This document shows positions 1-7,831 of a stretch of 64,000 nt of DNA, piece by piece. The translations under genes and the position numbers were made by a program. The notes beneath the pieces were generated by a model, which worked only from the letters and a program-made list of their open reading frames with translations, was not told the origin of the DNA and did no database searches. Numbering within the stretch: the first letter of the stretch is position 1; each line of letters opens with the position of its first letter. Source of the DNA: Nocardia uniformis NBRC 13702 (GTDB taxonomy: Bacteria > Actinomycetota > Actinomycetes > Mycobacteriales > Mycobacteriaceae); assembly GCF_001613345.1 (NCBI RefSeq), contig NZ_BDCE01000052.1, forward strand, positions 124,001 through 188,000. Direction: 5' to 3'.

Positions 1-5
1 CCGAT

Positions 6-329
6 ATGGCGACGACCGAAGCCCAGATCGAACGGGTGCGGGAACTGGTGGCGGCCATTCCACCCGGTCGAGTGGCCACCTACGGCGATATCGCGGCCGC
101 TGCGAACCTCTCCACACCTCGCACGGTCGGCTGGATCATGCGGACCGATTCCGCCGACCTGCCGTGGCATCGGGTGCTGCGGGCCGACGGCCGGCCCGCG
201 CCGCATCTGGCCGGACGACAGCTGAGCCGCCTCGCCGCGGAGGGCTGCCCGATCGTCGACGATCGCGTGGATCTGTCCCGAGCACGATTCGATTTCGATT
301 GTGGGCGAAACGAGTTGAACTCCGGCTGA
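6..329 (+). CDS. alkyltransferase-like protein (ATL, MGMT family)
   Basis: A 107-residue single-domain protein of the O6-alkylguanine-DNA alkyltransferase family. The segment PPGRVATYGDIAA and the helix-turn-helix part (PRTVGWIM) are the DNA-binding face. The active-site motif, PCHRV in true alkyltransferases, reads PWHRV here, so the acceptor cysteine is a tryptophan. That is the hallmark of ATL proteins, which bind alkylated bases and are known to hand them to nucleotide excision repair instead of repairing them directly. Its length matches the mycobacterial homologue Rv3204, so the ATG five bases into the window is probably the real start. It is the left-hand member of the Rv3204-type neighbourhood that resumes near 43 kb. 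Confidence 0.88.
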   Translation: MATTEAQIERVRELVAAIPPGRVATYGDIAAAANLSTPRTVGWIMRTDSADLPWHRVLRADGRPAPHLAGRQLSRLAAEGCPIVDDRVDLSRARFDFDCGRNELNSG

Positions 330-404
330 ATCATCAGGGAACCCTCAGGTTGGGTTCGGCCGAAGCCGGCCCGCCCGAGTAGGGCGGGCGGTTACCGTTA
401 TTCC

Positions 405-1133
405 ATGTCCACCCGTCTGGCATGCGTGGTGTTCGATGCGACCGAGCCCAGGACCGTGGCCCGCTTCTGGGCCGAACTACTCGGTTGGGATATCACGGTG
501 GATCGACCCACCGAGGTCGATGTCGCCGCGCCCGACCCGGACAGTCTCGACGTCGCATTGACCTTCCTACCCTCGCGCCACCGCAAGTCCACGAAGAACC
601 GCATTCATCTGGATCTGGCCACCAGATCGCTGGATCACCAACGGGTGCAGGTGGATCGAGCGCTATCGCTGGGCGCGCGCCGCCTGGATATCGGCCAGGG
701 TCCGGTGCCGTGGACGGTCCTCGCCGATCCGGAGGGCAATGAATTCTGCGTCCTGGAACCGCGCGAGCACTACGTCGACACCGGCGCGGTAGCCGCCATT
801 GTGGTGGATACCTTGAATCCGTTGCGGCTGGCCGAGTTCTGGTCGATGGCCTCGGGGTGGCCGCTCACCCATGACACCGCGCGCTACGCGGGAATCCGAT
901 CGGCCACCGGATTGGGTCCGTGGCTGGAATTCCTACGCACCGACAGACAACCCGACCGCGGCCGCCTACATCTGGATCTCACGGCTTTCCCGACCGATGA
1001 TCCGGCCGAGGAGGCCGCCCGGCTACGGGCCGCGGGCGCGGTCCCCGTCAGCTCCGCGCGGCCCGATGATCCGGTGGTCCTGGCAGATCCCGATACCAAT
1101 GAATTCTGCCTGCTGCGACCGACTTCCGACTGA
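405..1133 (+). CDS. VOC family (glyoxalase-like) protein, two tandem domains
   Basis: A 242-residue protein made of two similar halves (about 1-118 and 125-242). Each half opens with a segment containing AEFW/ARFW and closes with ADPEGNEFCVL or ADPDTNEFCLL, the signature end of a glyoxalase-like (VOC) module. Such proteins use paired beta-alpha-beta-beta-beta units to bind a metal or a small ligand, but substrates vary widely and none can be assigned here. The HLDL strands in both halves (IHLDLATR, LHLDLTAF) are the usual central strands. It stands alone, 75 bases after the ATL gene. Confidence 0.8.
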   Translation: MSTRLACVVFDATEPRTVARFWAELLGWDITVDRPTEVDVAAPDPDSLDVALTFLPSRHRKSTKNRIHLDLATRSLDHQRVQVDRALSLGARRLDIGQGPVPWTVLADPEGNEFCVLEPREHYVDTGAVAAIVVDTLNPLRLAEFWSMASGWPLTHDTARYAGIRSATGLGPWLEFLRTDRQPDRGRLHLDLTAFPTDDPAEEAARLRAAGAVPVSSARPDDPVVLADPDTNEFCLLRPTSD

Positions 1134-1153
1134 TCGCGACCTGATCGCGGCCC

Positions 1154-1441
1154 TCAGGCCGCCTCCCCCTTTTTGAGGCGCCGCCGTTCGCGCTCGGACA
1201 GTCCGCCCCAGATACCGAAGCGCTCATCACGCTCCATGGCGAATTCCAGGCACTGCACTCGCACCTCACAGCTCCCGCAAATGCGCTTGGCATCGCGGGT
1301 GGAGCCGCCCTTCTCCGGATAGAACGCCTCCGGATCGGTCTGGGTGCACAGTCCACGCTCCCGCCAACCGGTATCGGTGGGTTCGGTGCCGTCCGCGATG
1401 GTTTCGAATGCCGCGTCGAACTTGGTGAACATCAATTTCAT
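1154..1441 (-). CDS. WhiB family Fe-S transcriptional regulator (WhiB2/WhmD-like)
   Basis: A 95-residue WhiB protein. Four cysteines for the [4Fe-4S] cluster are present: one in ERGLCTQTDPEAFYPEKGG, two in RICGSCEVR and one in VQCLEFA. They are followed by the G(I/V)WGG turn (FGIWGGLSERERRRLKKG) and a basic tail. The PEKGG and AKRICGSCEVR stretches resemble WhiB2/WhmD more than WhiB1. I chose the ATG at 1441 because GGAGG lies 7 bases upstream; an in-frame start at 1459 has no such site. It is the last gene of a probable three-gene leftward set with two unknown genes, and differs from the whiB1 copy at 58 kb. Confidence 0.9.
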   Translation of the reverse strand: MKLMFTKFDAAFETIADGTEPTDTGWRERGLCTQTDPEAFYPEKGGSTRDAKRICGSCEVRVQCLEFAMERDERFGIWGGLSERERRRLKKGEAA

Positions 1442-1486
1442 TGCTGTGCCTCCAAGCAATCAGGGTGATTTCGCTACCGGGTGGGA

Positions 1487-1921
1487 CTAACGGCCCAGGC
1501 CGCAATCCGCGACCGCGCTGAGCCGGGCCTGCTCGCCGGTCAGGAAGATCCGGCGGGCGTGCACCGCGGCCGGTGACGACGACCAGGGCGCGAGAGCGGT
1601 GGTGAACATGAGTTCGCACCAGGACAGGGCGGGCACTTCGCCAGCGGCCAGCGTGGCCAAGAGCGACATCTCCGAGTCGCATTCGGCCCAGGCCGCCAGC
1701 AACCAGGCGGCATCGAGACGCCCGAGGAATTCCTCGGCATCCTCGGGCGGGCCATTCGGGGTATCGACGGCGAGATGAACACAGGCGGAAATAGCGTGCC
1801 GCATACGGGCATCGAGGCCGACGCCATTATGCAGCAGCAGTCCTTCCAATGCCTCGCGGAGTCCGGCACCATGGTCGATCCGGAAGTCGTTGCGGCGCTC
1901 AGCGGTGGTGACGTCGAACAT
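1487..1921 (-). CDS. hypothetical protein
   Basis: A 144-residue protein that I do not recognise. The start at 1921 follows a GAAGGGA site; the longer frame upstream would run into the preceding gene. The sequence is mostly helical-looking and acidic, with Trp- and Leu-rich segments (AAWLLAAWAECDSEM) and several Cys residues but no metal-binding spacing. There is no signal peptide or membrane segment. It lies between another unknown gene (25 bases upstream) and the WhiB2-like gene (45 bases downstream), so co-transcription is likely and a link to the WhiB regulator is a reasonable guess. Confidence 0.6.
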   Translation of the reverse strand: MFDVTTAERRNDFRIDHGAGLREALEGLLLHNGVGLDARMRHAISACVHLAVDTPNGPPEDAEEFLGRLDAAWLLAAWAECDSEMSLLATLAAGEVPALSWCELMFTTALAPWSSSPAAVHARRIFLTGEQARLSAVADCGLGR

Positions 1922-1946
1922 GAAATTCCCTTCGTAACAAAATGCT

Positions 1947-2501
1947 TCAGGAGCTGATTTCGACCACGGCGCGGTCGTGCACGGCGCGATATTCGACCAG
2001 TGCCGCCAGAGTGCCCGGTCGCCAATCACGCTGGCCCGGAACCCGACACCAGTCGTGGGCCGGATTCTCCGATTCGGCGAGCAAACGCAATCTCAACCCC
2101 GCCATGGTCGCCATGCTGAACAGCACCGCCGCGTCTACTTCGCGGTCGGGGACGGTCAGGTGCACATCGGCCTGTCGCAGACCGGTTTCCGCACATGCTC
2201 GCCCCGCCAGCCATACCGCGCGGGTCGCGGCCGCCATACTGGCCGCCATTCTCGGACCGCGTGGATGGGCATGTTCGAAATCGGAATACGGCCCGTACCA
2301 CAGGGCCGCCCCCTCGCCGTCACACACCGCGAAAGTCCCCGAACCCGGGTCCCCCGCGGCGGCCACCGCGATATGCGGTGCCAGCCTGATCATTCTCGAC
2401 ATCGGAAACTCGCTTTCGAACTCGGCCGCCCCGCAGGTCCGGTCGTGACCGTCCGGATCATCGAAATACATTTCCGTGAACCGCTTCTCATTTACGGCCA
2501 C
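1947..2501 (-). CDS. hypothetical protein
   Basis: A frame of up to 184 residues with no recognised domain. The start is uncertain: ATG codons at 2501, 2471 and 2402 are in frame and none has a strong ribosome binding site. The part from MSRMIRLAPHIAV onward looks the most protein-like (alternating Ala-rich helices, then HLTVPDREVDAAVLFSMATMAG). No signal peptide or membrane helix is evident. It is the first gene of the leftward trio ending in the WhiB2-like regulator, and is divergent from the alpha/beta hydrolase at 2687. Confidence 0.55.
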   Translation of the reverse strand: MAVNEKRFTEMYFDDPDGHDRTCGAAEFESEFPMSRMIRLAPHIAVAAAGDPGSGTFAVCDGEGAALWYGPYSDFEHAHPRGPRMAASMAAATRAVWLAGRACAETGLRQADVHLTVPDREVDAAVLFSMATMAGLRLRLLAESENPAHDWCRVPGQRDWRPGTLAALVEYRAVHDRAVVEISS

Positions 2502-2686
2502 AAATGCATAGGCAAATTACAACCGTCGCGAGTCCGACTTGTCTACTCACAGCCCGCGTTTGAGCAAACCCCTAGCAGTACCCACACTGACCAGTGGTGG
2601 TACCGACGCGAGACGCCACCGGAGGGAGAACGGCACTCTTTCAGCTAACACTTCCCCCGCCGCTATTCAGACCTTACGGTCTCTTC

Positions 2687-3610
2687 ATGCCCTATGTTCA
2701 ATCCGGTACCGCCACAGTCCACTTCCGCACGTCGGCGCTACCGGGACCAACCCTCGTCCTGGCCCACGGCTTCCTGATGGACGAGTCCATGTTCGAACCC
2801 ATGCGCAAACCTCTGGCCGACGCCGGGATAAATCTCGTAACCGTCGATGCGCGCGGCCACGGACGCACCCGGGCACCGCTGGGCGAACGCTTCAGCTATT
2901 GGGATCTCGCGGCCGACATGCTGGCCGTCCTGGATTCGATGAATATCGAGCGGGCCGTTATCGGCGGAATGAGTCAGGGCGGATTCGCCGCTATGCGGCT
3001 GGCCCTGGCCGCACCCCACCGGGTGCGGGGCCTGGCCCTGATGAGTACCGAGGCGGGCGACTGCTCACCGGCGGAACTGGCCTGGTATCGGGTGTTCTTC
3101 GAGCGCTGGCACAGCGACGAGCCGATCGCCCCGCTGATCGCGGAGCTGGCACCGCAGCTCATCGGCGGTCACGATCCGCGAGCCTGGCGGGAGTGGACCG
3201 TGCGCTGGAACGATTCCGATCGCAGCGCCCTACGGGCCGCCGCGCAATGCCTGATGGATCGCCGATCGCTGACGCACCGACTGGCCGAGATCACCGTGCC
3301 CGCACTGGTCCTGCGCGGCAGCCATGACGGAACCAGTACCGCGCAGAAGTCGGAGGCCATGGTCGCGGGACTGTCGGGCGCCGACGGGGTGGTCACCATT
3401 CCCGGTGCGGGACACGGTGCGACCTGGACGCATCCGGAATTGGTAGCGCCGCTGCTGATCCGTCTCGTCGAACGCGCCGTGCACGAGGAGCGGGTCGCGA
3501 AAACCCGCGGCATTGTTCGGACTATCGAAACCGCGCCGACCTGGACGGAATCGGCTGCCGCCAGCGCGGGCTCGCCTGTCGCGATTTCGCCCACGGCTGT
3601 CGCGATCTGA
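2687..3610 (+). CDS. alpha/beta-fold hydrolase
   Basis: A 307-residue alpha/beta hydrolase. The oxyanion region is LVLAHGFLMDESMF, the nucleophile elbow is GGMSQGG (Ser), the acid is probably the Asp of LRGSHDGTS, and the catalytic His lies in PGAGHGATWTHP. A lid of about 50 residues lies between the elbow and the acid. The ATG at 2687 (MPYVQSG) places the fold at the correct distance from the start, whereas the longer frame from 2594 adds unrelated sequence. The last ~40 residues are Ala/Thr-rich and lie outside the fold. Substrate unknown; esterase, lactonase or haloperoxidase-type activities are all possible. Confidence 0.82.
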   Translation: MPYVQSGTATVHFRTSALPGPTLVLAHGFLMDESMFEPMRKPLADAGINLVTVDARGHGRTRAPLGERFSYWDLAADMLAVLDSMNIERAVIGGMSQGGFAAMRLALAAPHRVRGLALMSTEAGDCSPAELAWYRVFFERWHSDEPIAPLIAELAPQLIGGHDPRAWREWTVRWNDSDRSALRAAAQCLMDRRSLTHRLAEITVPALVLRGSHDGTSTAQKSEAMVAGLSGADGVVTIPGAGHGATWTHPELVAPLLIRLVERAVHEERVAKTRGIVRTIETAPTWTESAAASAGSPVAISPTAVAI

Positions 3611-3618
3611 CCGATACC

Positions 3619-3672
3619 GACAGTCCAGTGACAGGCCGTGACCGGGCGCTCACGGCCTGTCACTGGACTGTC
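3619..3672. terminator. perfect 23-bp stem-loop between convergent genes
   Basis: The arms 3619-3641 and 3650-3672 are exact inverse complements over 23 bases around an 8-base loop (CCGGGCGC). It begins 9 bases after the hydrolase stop and lies before the convergent XRE gene, so it could end transcription from both sides. There is no clear U-tract, as is common for actinobacterial terminators. Confidence 0.8.
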
Positions 3673-3719
3673 GGGCCACATTATCGGCGGACCGGCAGGC
3701 CCGAATATCGGCGTAGACG

Positions 3720-4541
3720 TCAGGCTGGAATATCGGCCGCGTGCGCACTGTCGGCGCACCAGCTCGGCAAACCCAGGAAAATCTGAATCTGATCGGGATT
3801 GACGGCGCTGAAAACCTTGAACAGCTGCACGGCAATCGAGCGGCAGCGACCCGTGGCGACATCGCGCAGATGCATGTGCGGGCGTTCGCGCCCGTAGGCC
3901 GCGACGCCCTCATCCCATAGTTCGCGGAACATCTCGTAGCGACCGAGTTCATCGAGAAATTCCGACGACCAGGCGGTATCACCGGTGCTGCCAATGAGTC
4001 CGCGCAGCCAGCGCACGGTGGTGCGTACCTCCGACTCCCATTCCACCATCACGTCGGTCGACTTCTCATTGCCGAGGAACCAGCGCAGGATGTTCACATC
4101 CTCGACGAGTCCGGGAAAGGCGCGGGCATAGCTGTCGTTGCAGGCCAGCACGTTCCAGCGGGTATCGATATAGGCTGCCAAATGCGGCTCGTGGAGTTCG
4201 AGCGCGCGCTGCATTTCGCCGCTGATCTCCTGGCGCAGCCGGTCGACGGGCGGGAATTCCGATGCGCCGAGTCCGGCCAGATCGAGTAGGTGCCGCCGTT
4301 CCACCTGCGAGAGCGGTTCGATTCGGTCGAGATAGCGCACGAGGGCGTCCACGACTTCCCTGGTGGGGTGATCGCGATCGCCCTTCTCCAGGTGACTGAT
4401 ATAGCTGGCGCTGACGCCGGCATTGAACGCGAGCCGTTCCCGTGACACTCCGCGGTCATCGCGCAGGCGACGCAGCAGCAGGCCGAACGACGGTGGTCGC
4501 ACGTTCTCCGAGTCACGTCTAGGCTTCGCGCTCGTCACCAC
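3720..4541 (-). CDS. XRE-family regulator with MmyB-like ligand-binding domain
   Basis: A DNA-binding regulator of about 273 residues. The N-terminal helix-turn-helix spans about residues 18-75 (LLRRLRDDRGVSRERLAFNA, then SASYISHLEKG). The rest is the MmyB-type PAS-like receptor domain: LAAYIDTRWNVLACNDSYAR, then WFLGNEK, then a C-terminal stretch around HLRDVATG. Members of this family are common in actinobacteria and usually regulate a neighbouring enzyme, but no obvious partner sits beside it. A GTG at 4541, 5 bases after GGAAGGGG, is the preferred start; the GTG at 4538 is equally possible. The C-terminal residues after FLGLPSW look short for the family. Confidence 0.8.
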   Translation of the reverse strand: MVTSAKPRRDSENVRPPSFGLLLRRLRDDRGVSRERLAFNAGVSASYISHLEKGDRDHPTREVVDALVRYLDRIEPLSQVERRHLLDLAGLGASEFPPVDRLRQEISGEMQRALELHEPHLAAYIDTRWNVLACNDSYARAFPGLVEDVNILRWFLGNEKSTDVMVEWESEVRTTVRWLRGLIGSTGDTAWSSEFLDELGRYEMFRELWDEGVAAYGRERPHMHLRDVATGRCRSIAVQLFKVFSAVNPDQIQIFLGLPSWCADSAHAADIPA

Positions 4542-4880
4542 GACATCCCCTTCCACAAACTCTCAGCAATCCACGCGATGCCCACACGGCCCCGGCAGCG
4601 TCCGGCGGTCGGACATCGGTGTACAACTTCGAAGAACTGCGGGGATTCGTGCACCCACCGTCCAGTTCTTTTCCCGGATAGTGCCACATTTTGTTGAACA
4701 TAAGACCAAAACATGGTCGTTTCTTTACTGTGTCGCTATTGGTCAGCCACCTTGCAGACTAGTCGGCGAACTCCAGGCAATCCGAAAGACGCTTGCCCCC
4801 AACCGCGTCGCGTTCGAGCCCGCATCGGCGTGCCAGCTACGATCGGCACCCATGACCAGCTGTCTTCCGGATCGTATGTC
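4542..4880. other. intergenic region, divergent promoters
   Basis: About 340 bases between the XRE regulator and mobA-moeA. It is locally less GC-rich around 4680-4745. The frame that extends mobA upstream through it gives no recognisable protein. No repeat or RNA motif was seen; promoters for both flanking genes should lie here. Confidence 0.5.
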
Positions 4881-6635
4881 GTGACAACCGTCGACGCGAT
4901 TGTGCTCGCCGGCGGGCGCGCCAGCCGGATGGGTGGAGTGGACAAACCCGCCATTGTCGTAGGCGGACAATCGATGCTGGAAGCCGCGCTCGGCGCGGTC
5001 GAGGGCAGTGCCCGCACGGTGGTGGTGGGACCGCACCGACCGGAACTGCCACCGGAAATCCTGCAGGCACAAGAGGTTCCGGCAGGGGCGGGTCCGGTCG
5101 CGGCCATTGCCGCTGGCCTGGGCGTATTGGCCGGTTGCGACTTTCCCGCCGGGCTGATCGTGGTACTGGCCGCCGATATGCCGTTCCTCACCGCTCATGC
5201 GATCGATGAACTACTCAGGCATGCAAAGGAATCCGGCAGCGATGCGGTCTTCGCGGCCGATGAGTCGGGGCGGCCGCAATATCTCGTCGGGGTCTGGCGA
5301 CGTAGGGCATTGGCGGCGGCGGTGAATCAGCTGCAGTCACTGGTGAATCAACCGATGAAGGCACTCGTCCCGGTGGACACGGTCATGGTGCCACTGCCGG
5401 GGGTCAGCGACTGCGATACACCGGATCAGGTACGGCAGGCGAGAGCCGCGGTCGAGCAAACCGCCGCAAACGTTCCGCTGACCCTGACAGAGGCGCGAAG
5501 TGTCCTGCGCCACACTGTATCCCGCCTCACACCGAAACGGGTGCATCTGCGCGCGGCTCGGGGTGGCGCACTCGCCGAACCACTGATCGCCGCCGATGCC
5601 CTGCCCCGCTTCGATGTCTCGGCCATGGACGGCTACGCGGTATCCGGCGACGGACCGTGGCAGGTGCGCCACGATATTGGATTCGCCGGTGGACAGCGAC
5701 CGGTCGGTTTGTTATCTGGGGAGGCCGTGCGCATCGCCACCGGTGCGCATGTCCCGGATGGCACCAGCAGTGTGGTGCGCGATGAGTTCGTACGCGTCGG
5801 TGCCGACGGACTACTGGATCGGCTGCCGGACACGCCGATTCGCGACGATGTACGCCACCGCGGCGAGGACTGGGGCACCGGCAGCACGGTCGCGCCGACG
5901 GGGACACCGGTGAGCGCCGCGCTCATTTCCGCCGCAGCCAGCGCCGAGGTGACCGAGGCACTGGTACGCGGTCCGGTCCAGGCTCGAATTGTCATGACCG
6001 GCGACGAGATTCGCAGCGAAGGTCCACTGCGCGCCGGACAGACCCGGGACTCCATCGGACCGATTCTGCCGGAGCTGTTGTCCTGGTACGGAGTTCACAC
6101 CCAGGATCGAGTACATCTGCGCGATACCGCGAATGCCTTCGACGAGGTGCTGGTCGCGGCGGCCGACTCCGATCTCCTGGTGATTGTCGGCGCGACCGGT
6201 GGTGGCGCGGCCGATCAGCTGCGCGCGGCGCTGGAGCGCACCGACGCGCTGATGTTGGTGCGCCGCCTGCGACTACGGCCCGGCGGCTCCACGGTTGTCG
6301 CGCAACTGCGTTCCGGCACGGTGGTTCTCGGTCTCCCGGGCAATCCGTTCGCCGCCGTCGGCACGCTCATGGCATTGACGCCCGCACTGGTAGCGGGCCG
6401 CACCGGCAGCACTCGCGAGCACACCCTGACCGCCCCATTGGTCAATGCCGCCCAGGTTGCCGGTCCGGTAACGCGTATCGTGCCCGCCCGAGCGCTACCC
6501 GACGGCAGCTGGACGGGCGACGCGCAGATCCGGACCGCACACCTGGCAGGGTTGTTGCACCGGGATGGACTGGTGGTGGTACCCGCCGAGGCCCGCGACG
6601 GCGACCTGGTGGAGGTCCTCCCGCTGATCGGGTGA
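4881..6635 (+). CDS. MobA-MoeA fusion, molybdenum cofactor biosynthesis
   Basis: A 584-residue protein joining two Mo-cofactor enzymes. Residues ~1-190 are a MobA-type nucleotidyltransferase, with the GTP loop LAGGRASRMGGVDK and the metal-site region VLAADMPFL; MobA adds GMP to molybdopterin. Residues ~200-584 are MoeA, which inserts molybdate: RFDVSAMDGYAV, VRIATGAHVPDGT, VMTGDEI, RDSIGPILPELL, GATGGGAADQL and LPGNPFAAVG are the standard MoeA blocks. The GTG at 4881 (VTTVDAIVLAGG) gives a normal MobA N-terminus; the upstream extension is not conserved-looking. Fusing the last two steps could channel the cofactor. The obvious local client is NarG. Its stop lies 6 bases from the convergent thiolase stop. 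Confidence 0.88.
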   Translation: MTTVDAIVLAGGRASRMGGVDKPAIVVGGQSMLEAALGAVEGSARTVVVGPHRPELPPEILQAQEVPAGAGPVAAIAAGLGVLAGCDFPAGLIVVLAADMPFLTAHAIDELLRHAKESGSDAVFAADESGRPQYLVGVWRRRALAAAVNQLQSLVNQPMKALVPVDTVMVPLPGVSDCDTPDQVRQARAAVEQTAANVPLTLTEARSVLRHTVSRLTPKRVHLRAARGGALAEPLIAADALPRFDVSAMDGYAVSGDGPWQVRHDIGFAGGQRPVGLLSGEAVRIATGAHVPDGTSSVVRDEFVRVGADGLLDRLPDTPIRDDVRHRGEDWGTGSTVAPTGTPVSAALISAAASAEVTEALVRGPVQARIVMTGDEIRSEGPLRAGQTRDSIGPILPELLSWYGVHTQDRVHLRDTANAFDEVLVAAADSDLLVIVGATGGGAADQLRAALERTDALMLVRRLRLRPGGSTVVAQLRSGTVVLGLPGNPFAAVGTLMALTPALVAGRTGSTREHTLTAPLVNAAQVAGPVTRIVPARALPDGSWTGDAQIRTAHLAGLLHRDGLVVVPAEARDGDLVEVLPLIG

Positions 6636-6641
6636 AAGCCC

Positions 6642-7829
6642 TTACAGTGCTTCGATAATCATGGCGTTGGCCTGACCGCCGGATTCGCACATGGTTTGCA
6701 GGCCGTAGCGCCCGCCACGCTCCCGCAGGGCGTGCACCAGCGTGGCGGTGATACGAACACCGCTCGCCCCCAGGGGATGCCCGAGTGAGATGGCTCCGCC
6801 GTGCACATTGACCCTGTTCAAATCCGCACCGGTTTCGTGTGCCCACGCCAGGATCACACCCGCATAGGCCTCGTTCACCTCGATAATGTCGATATCGGCG
6901 AGTTCGAGTCCGGTCTGCTTCAATACTTTCGCGGTGGCGGGGACCACCGCGGTGAGCATGAGGAACGGGTCGTCACCGACCGCGATATGGCTGAGGATGC
7001 GGGCCAGCGGGGTGAGGCCGAGGCGACGGGCGTGCGCGCTGGTGGTGACCATGACCGCGGCGCTGCCGTCACCGAGCTGACTGGCATTACCCGCGGTGAT
7101 ATGCCAGCCGATCTCCGGAAAGCGCCGGGAGACAGCGTCGTTGCGGAAGGAGGATGGCAATTCGGCCAGCGCCCGCACGGTGCTGTCATAGCGAATACCC
7201 TCGTCGTGCTCCAGTTCCGCGATGGGTGGCGTGAATTCGGCTTCGAACAGGCCGTTCTTGGTGGCGTTCGCGGCGCGCTGATGGCTCTGCAGGGCATAGT
7301 CGTCGAGCTGGGTCCGACTCAATCCCCAACGGGCGGTGATAAGTTCGGCACTGACGCCCTGCCACGGCACGCCCTGCGGATAGCGTTGCATGAAGTCCAC
7401 GCCGGTGAGGTTGTCGGCGTCGATGAGGCTGGTACCCATGGGTATACGACTCACCGACTCGACGCCGGAGGCGATCACCACATCGCAGTCCCCCGCGATG
7501 ACCGCGTGTGCGGCGAAACGCAGGGCCTGCTGGCTGGCGCTGCACTGGCGGTCGATGGTGGTGGCGGGCACCGATTCCGGTAGCCCGGCAGCGAGTGCGG
7601 CGCGACGGGTCACATTGGTGGCCTGCTCACCCACCTGACTGACCACACCACCGATGACCTCGTCGATAACCGCCGGATCGATACCGGTGCGATCCACTAC
7701 GGCTCGAATACTGTGCGCCATCAGATCCACCGGATGCACACCCGCCAGCGCGCCACCGGGTCTGCCGCGTCCGATCGGCGTCCGAACCGCCGCGACGATC
7801 ACCGCATCCCGCATATGCCCAACGCTCAC
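6642..7829 (-). CDS. thiolase family acetyl-CoA acyltransferase
   Basis: A 395-residue thiolase. The acyl-accepting Cys is in TIDRQCSASQQA, the His of the conserved VHGGAISLGHPLGASG block is present, and the second Cys is in MCESGGQANAMII. The last motif has Ser where CxGGG is usual, and NEAYAG replaces the common NEAFA. Members cleave 3-ketoacyl-CoA in fatty-acid or sterol side-chain oxidation, or condense acyl-CoAs. The GTG at 7829 lies just after the menF stop; ATG at 7814 (MRDAVIVAAVRT) is an equally good start. It is the last gene of the leftward men-type cluster, so a role in processing an aromatic or succinyl CoA ester is possible but unproven. Confidence 0.85.
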   Translation of the reverse strand: MSVGHMRDAVIVAAVRTPIGRGRPGGALAGVHPVDLMAHSIRAVVDRTGIDPAVIDEVIGGVVSQVGEQATNVTRRAALAAGLPESVPATTIDRQCSASQQALRFAAHAVIAGDCDVVIASGVESVSRIPMGTSLIDADNLTGVDFMQRYPQGVPWQGVSAELITARWGLSRTQLDDYALQSHQRAANATKNGLFEAEFTPPIAELEHDEGIRYDSTVRALAELPSSFRNDAVSRRFPEIGWHITAGNASQLGDGSAAVMVTTSAHARRLGLTPLARILSHIAVGDDPFLMLTAVVPATAKVLKQTGLELADIDIIEVNEAYAGVILAWAHETGADLNRVNVHGGAISLGHPLGASGVRITATLVHALRERGGRYGLQTMCESGGQANAMIIEAL

Positions 7830-7831
7830 AA

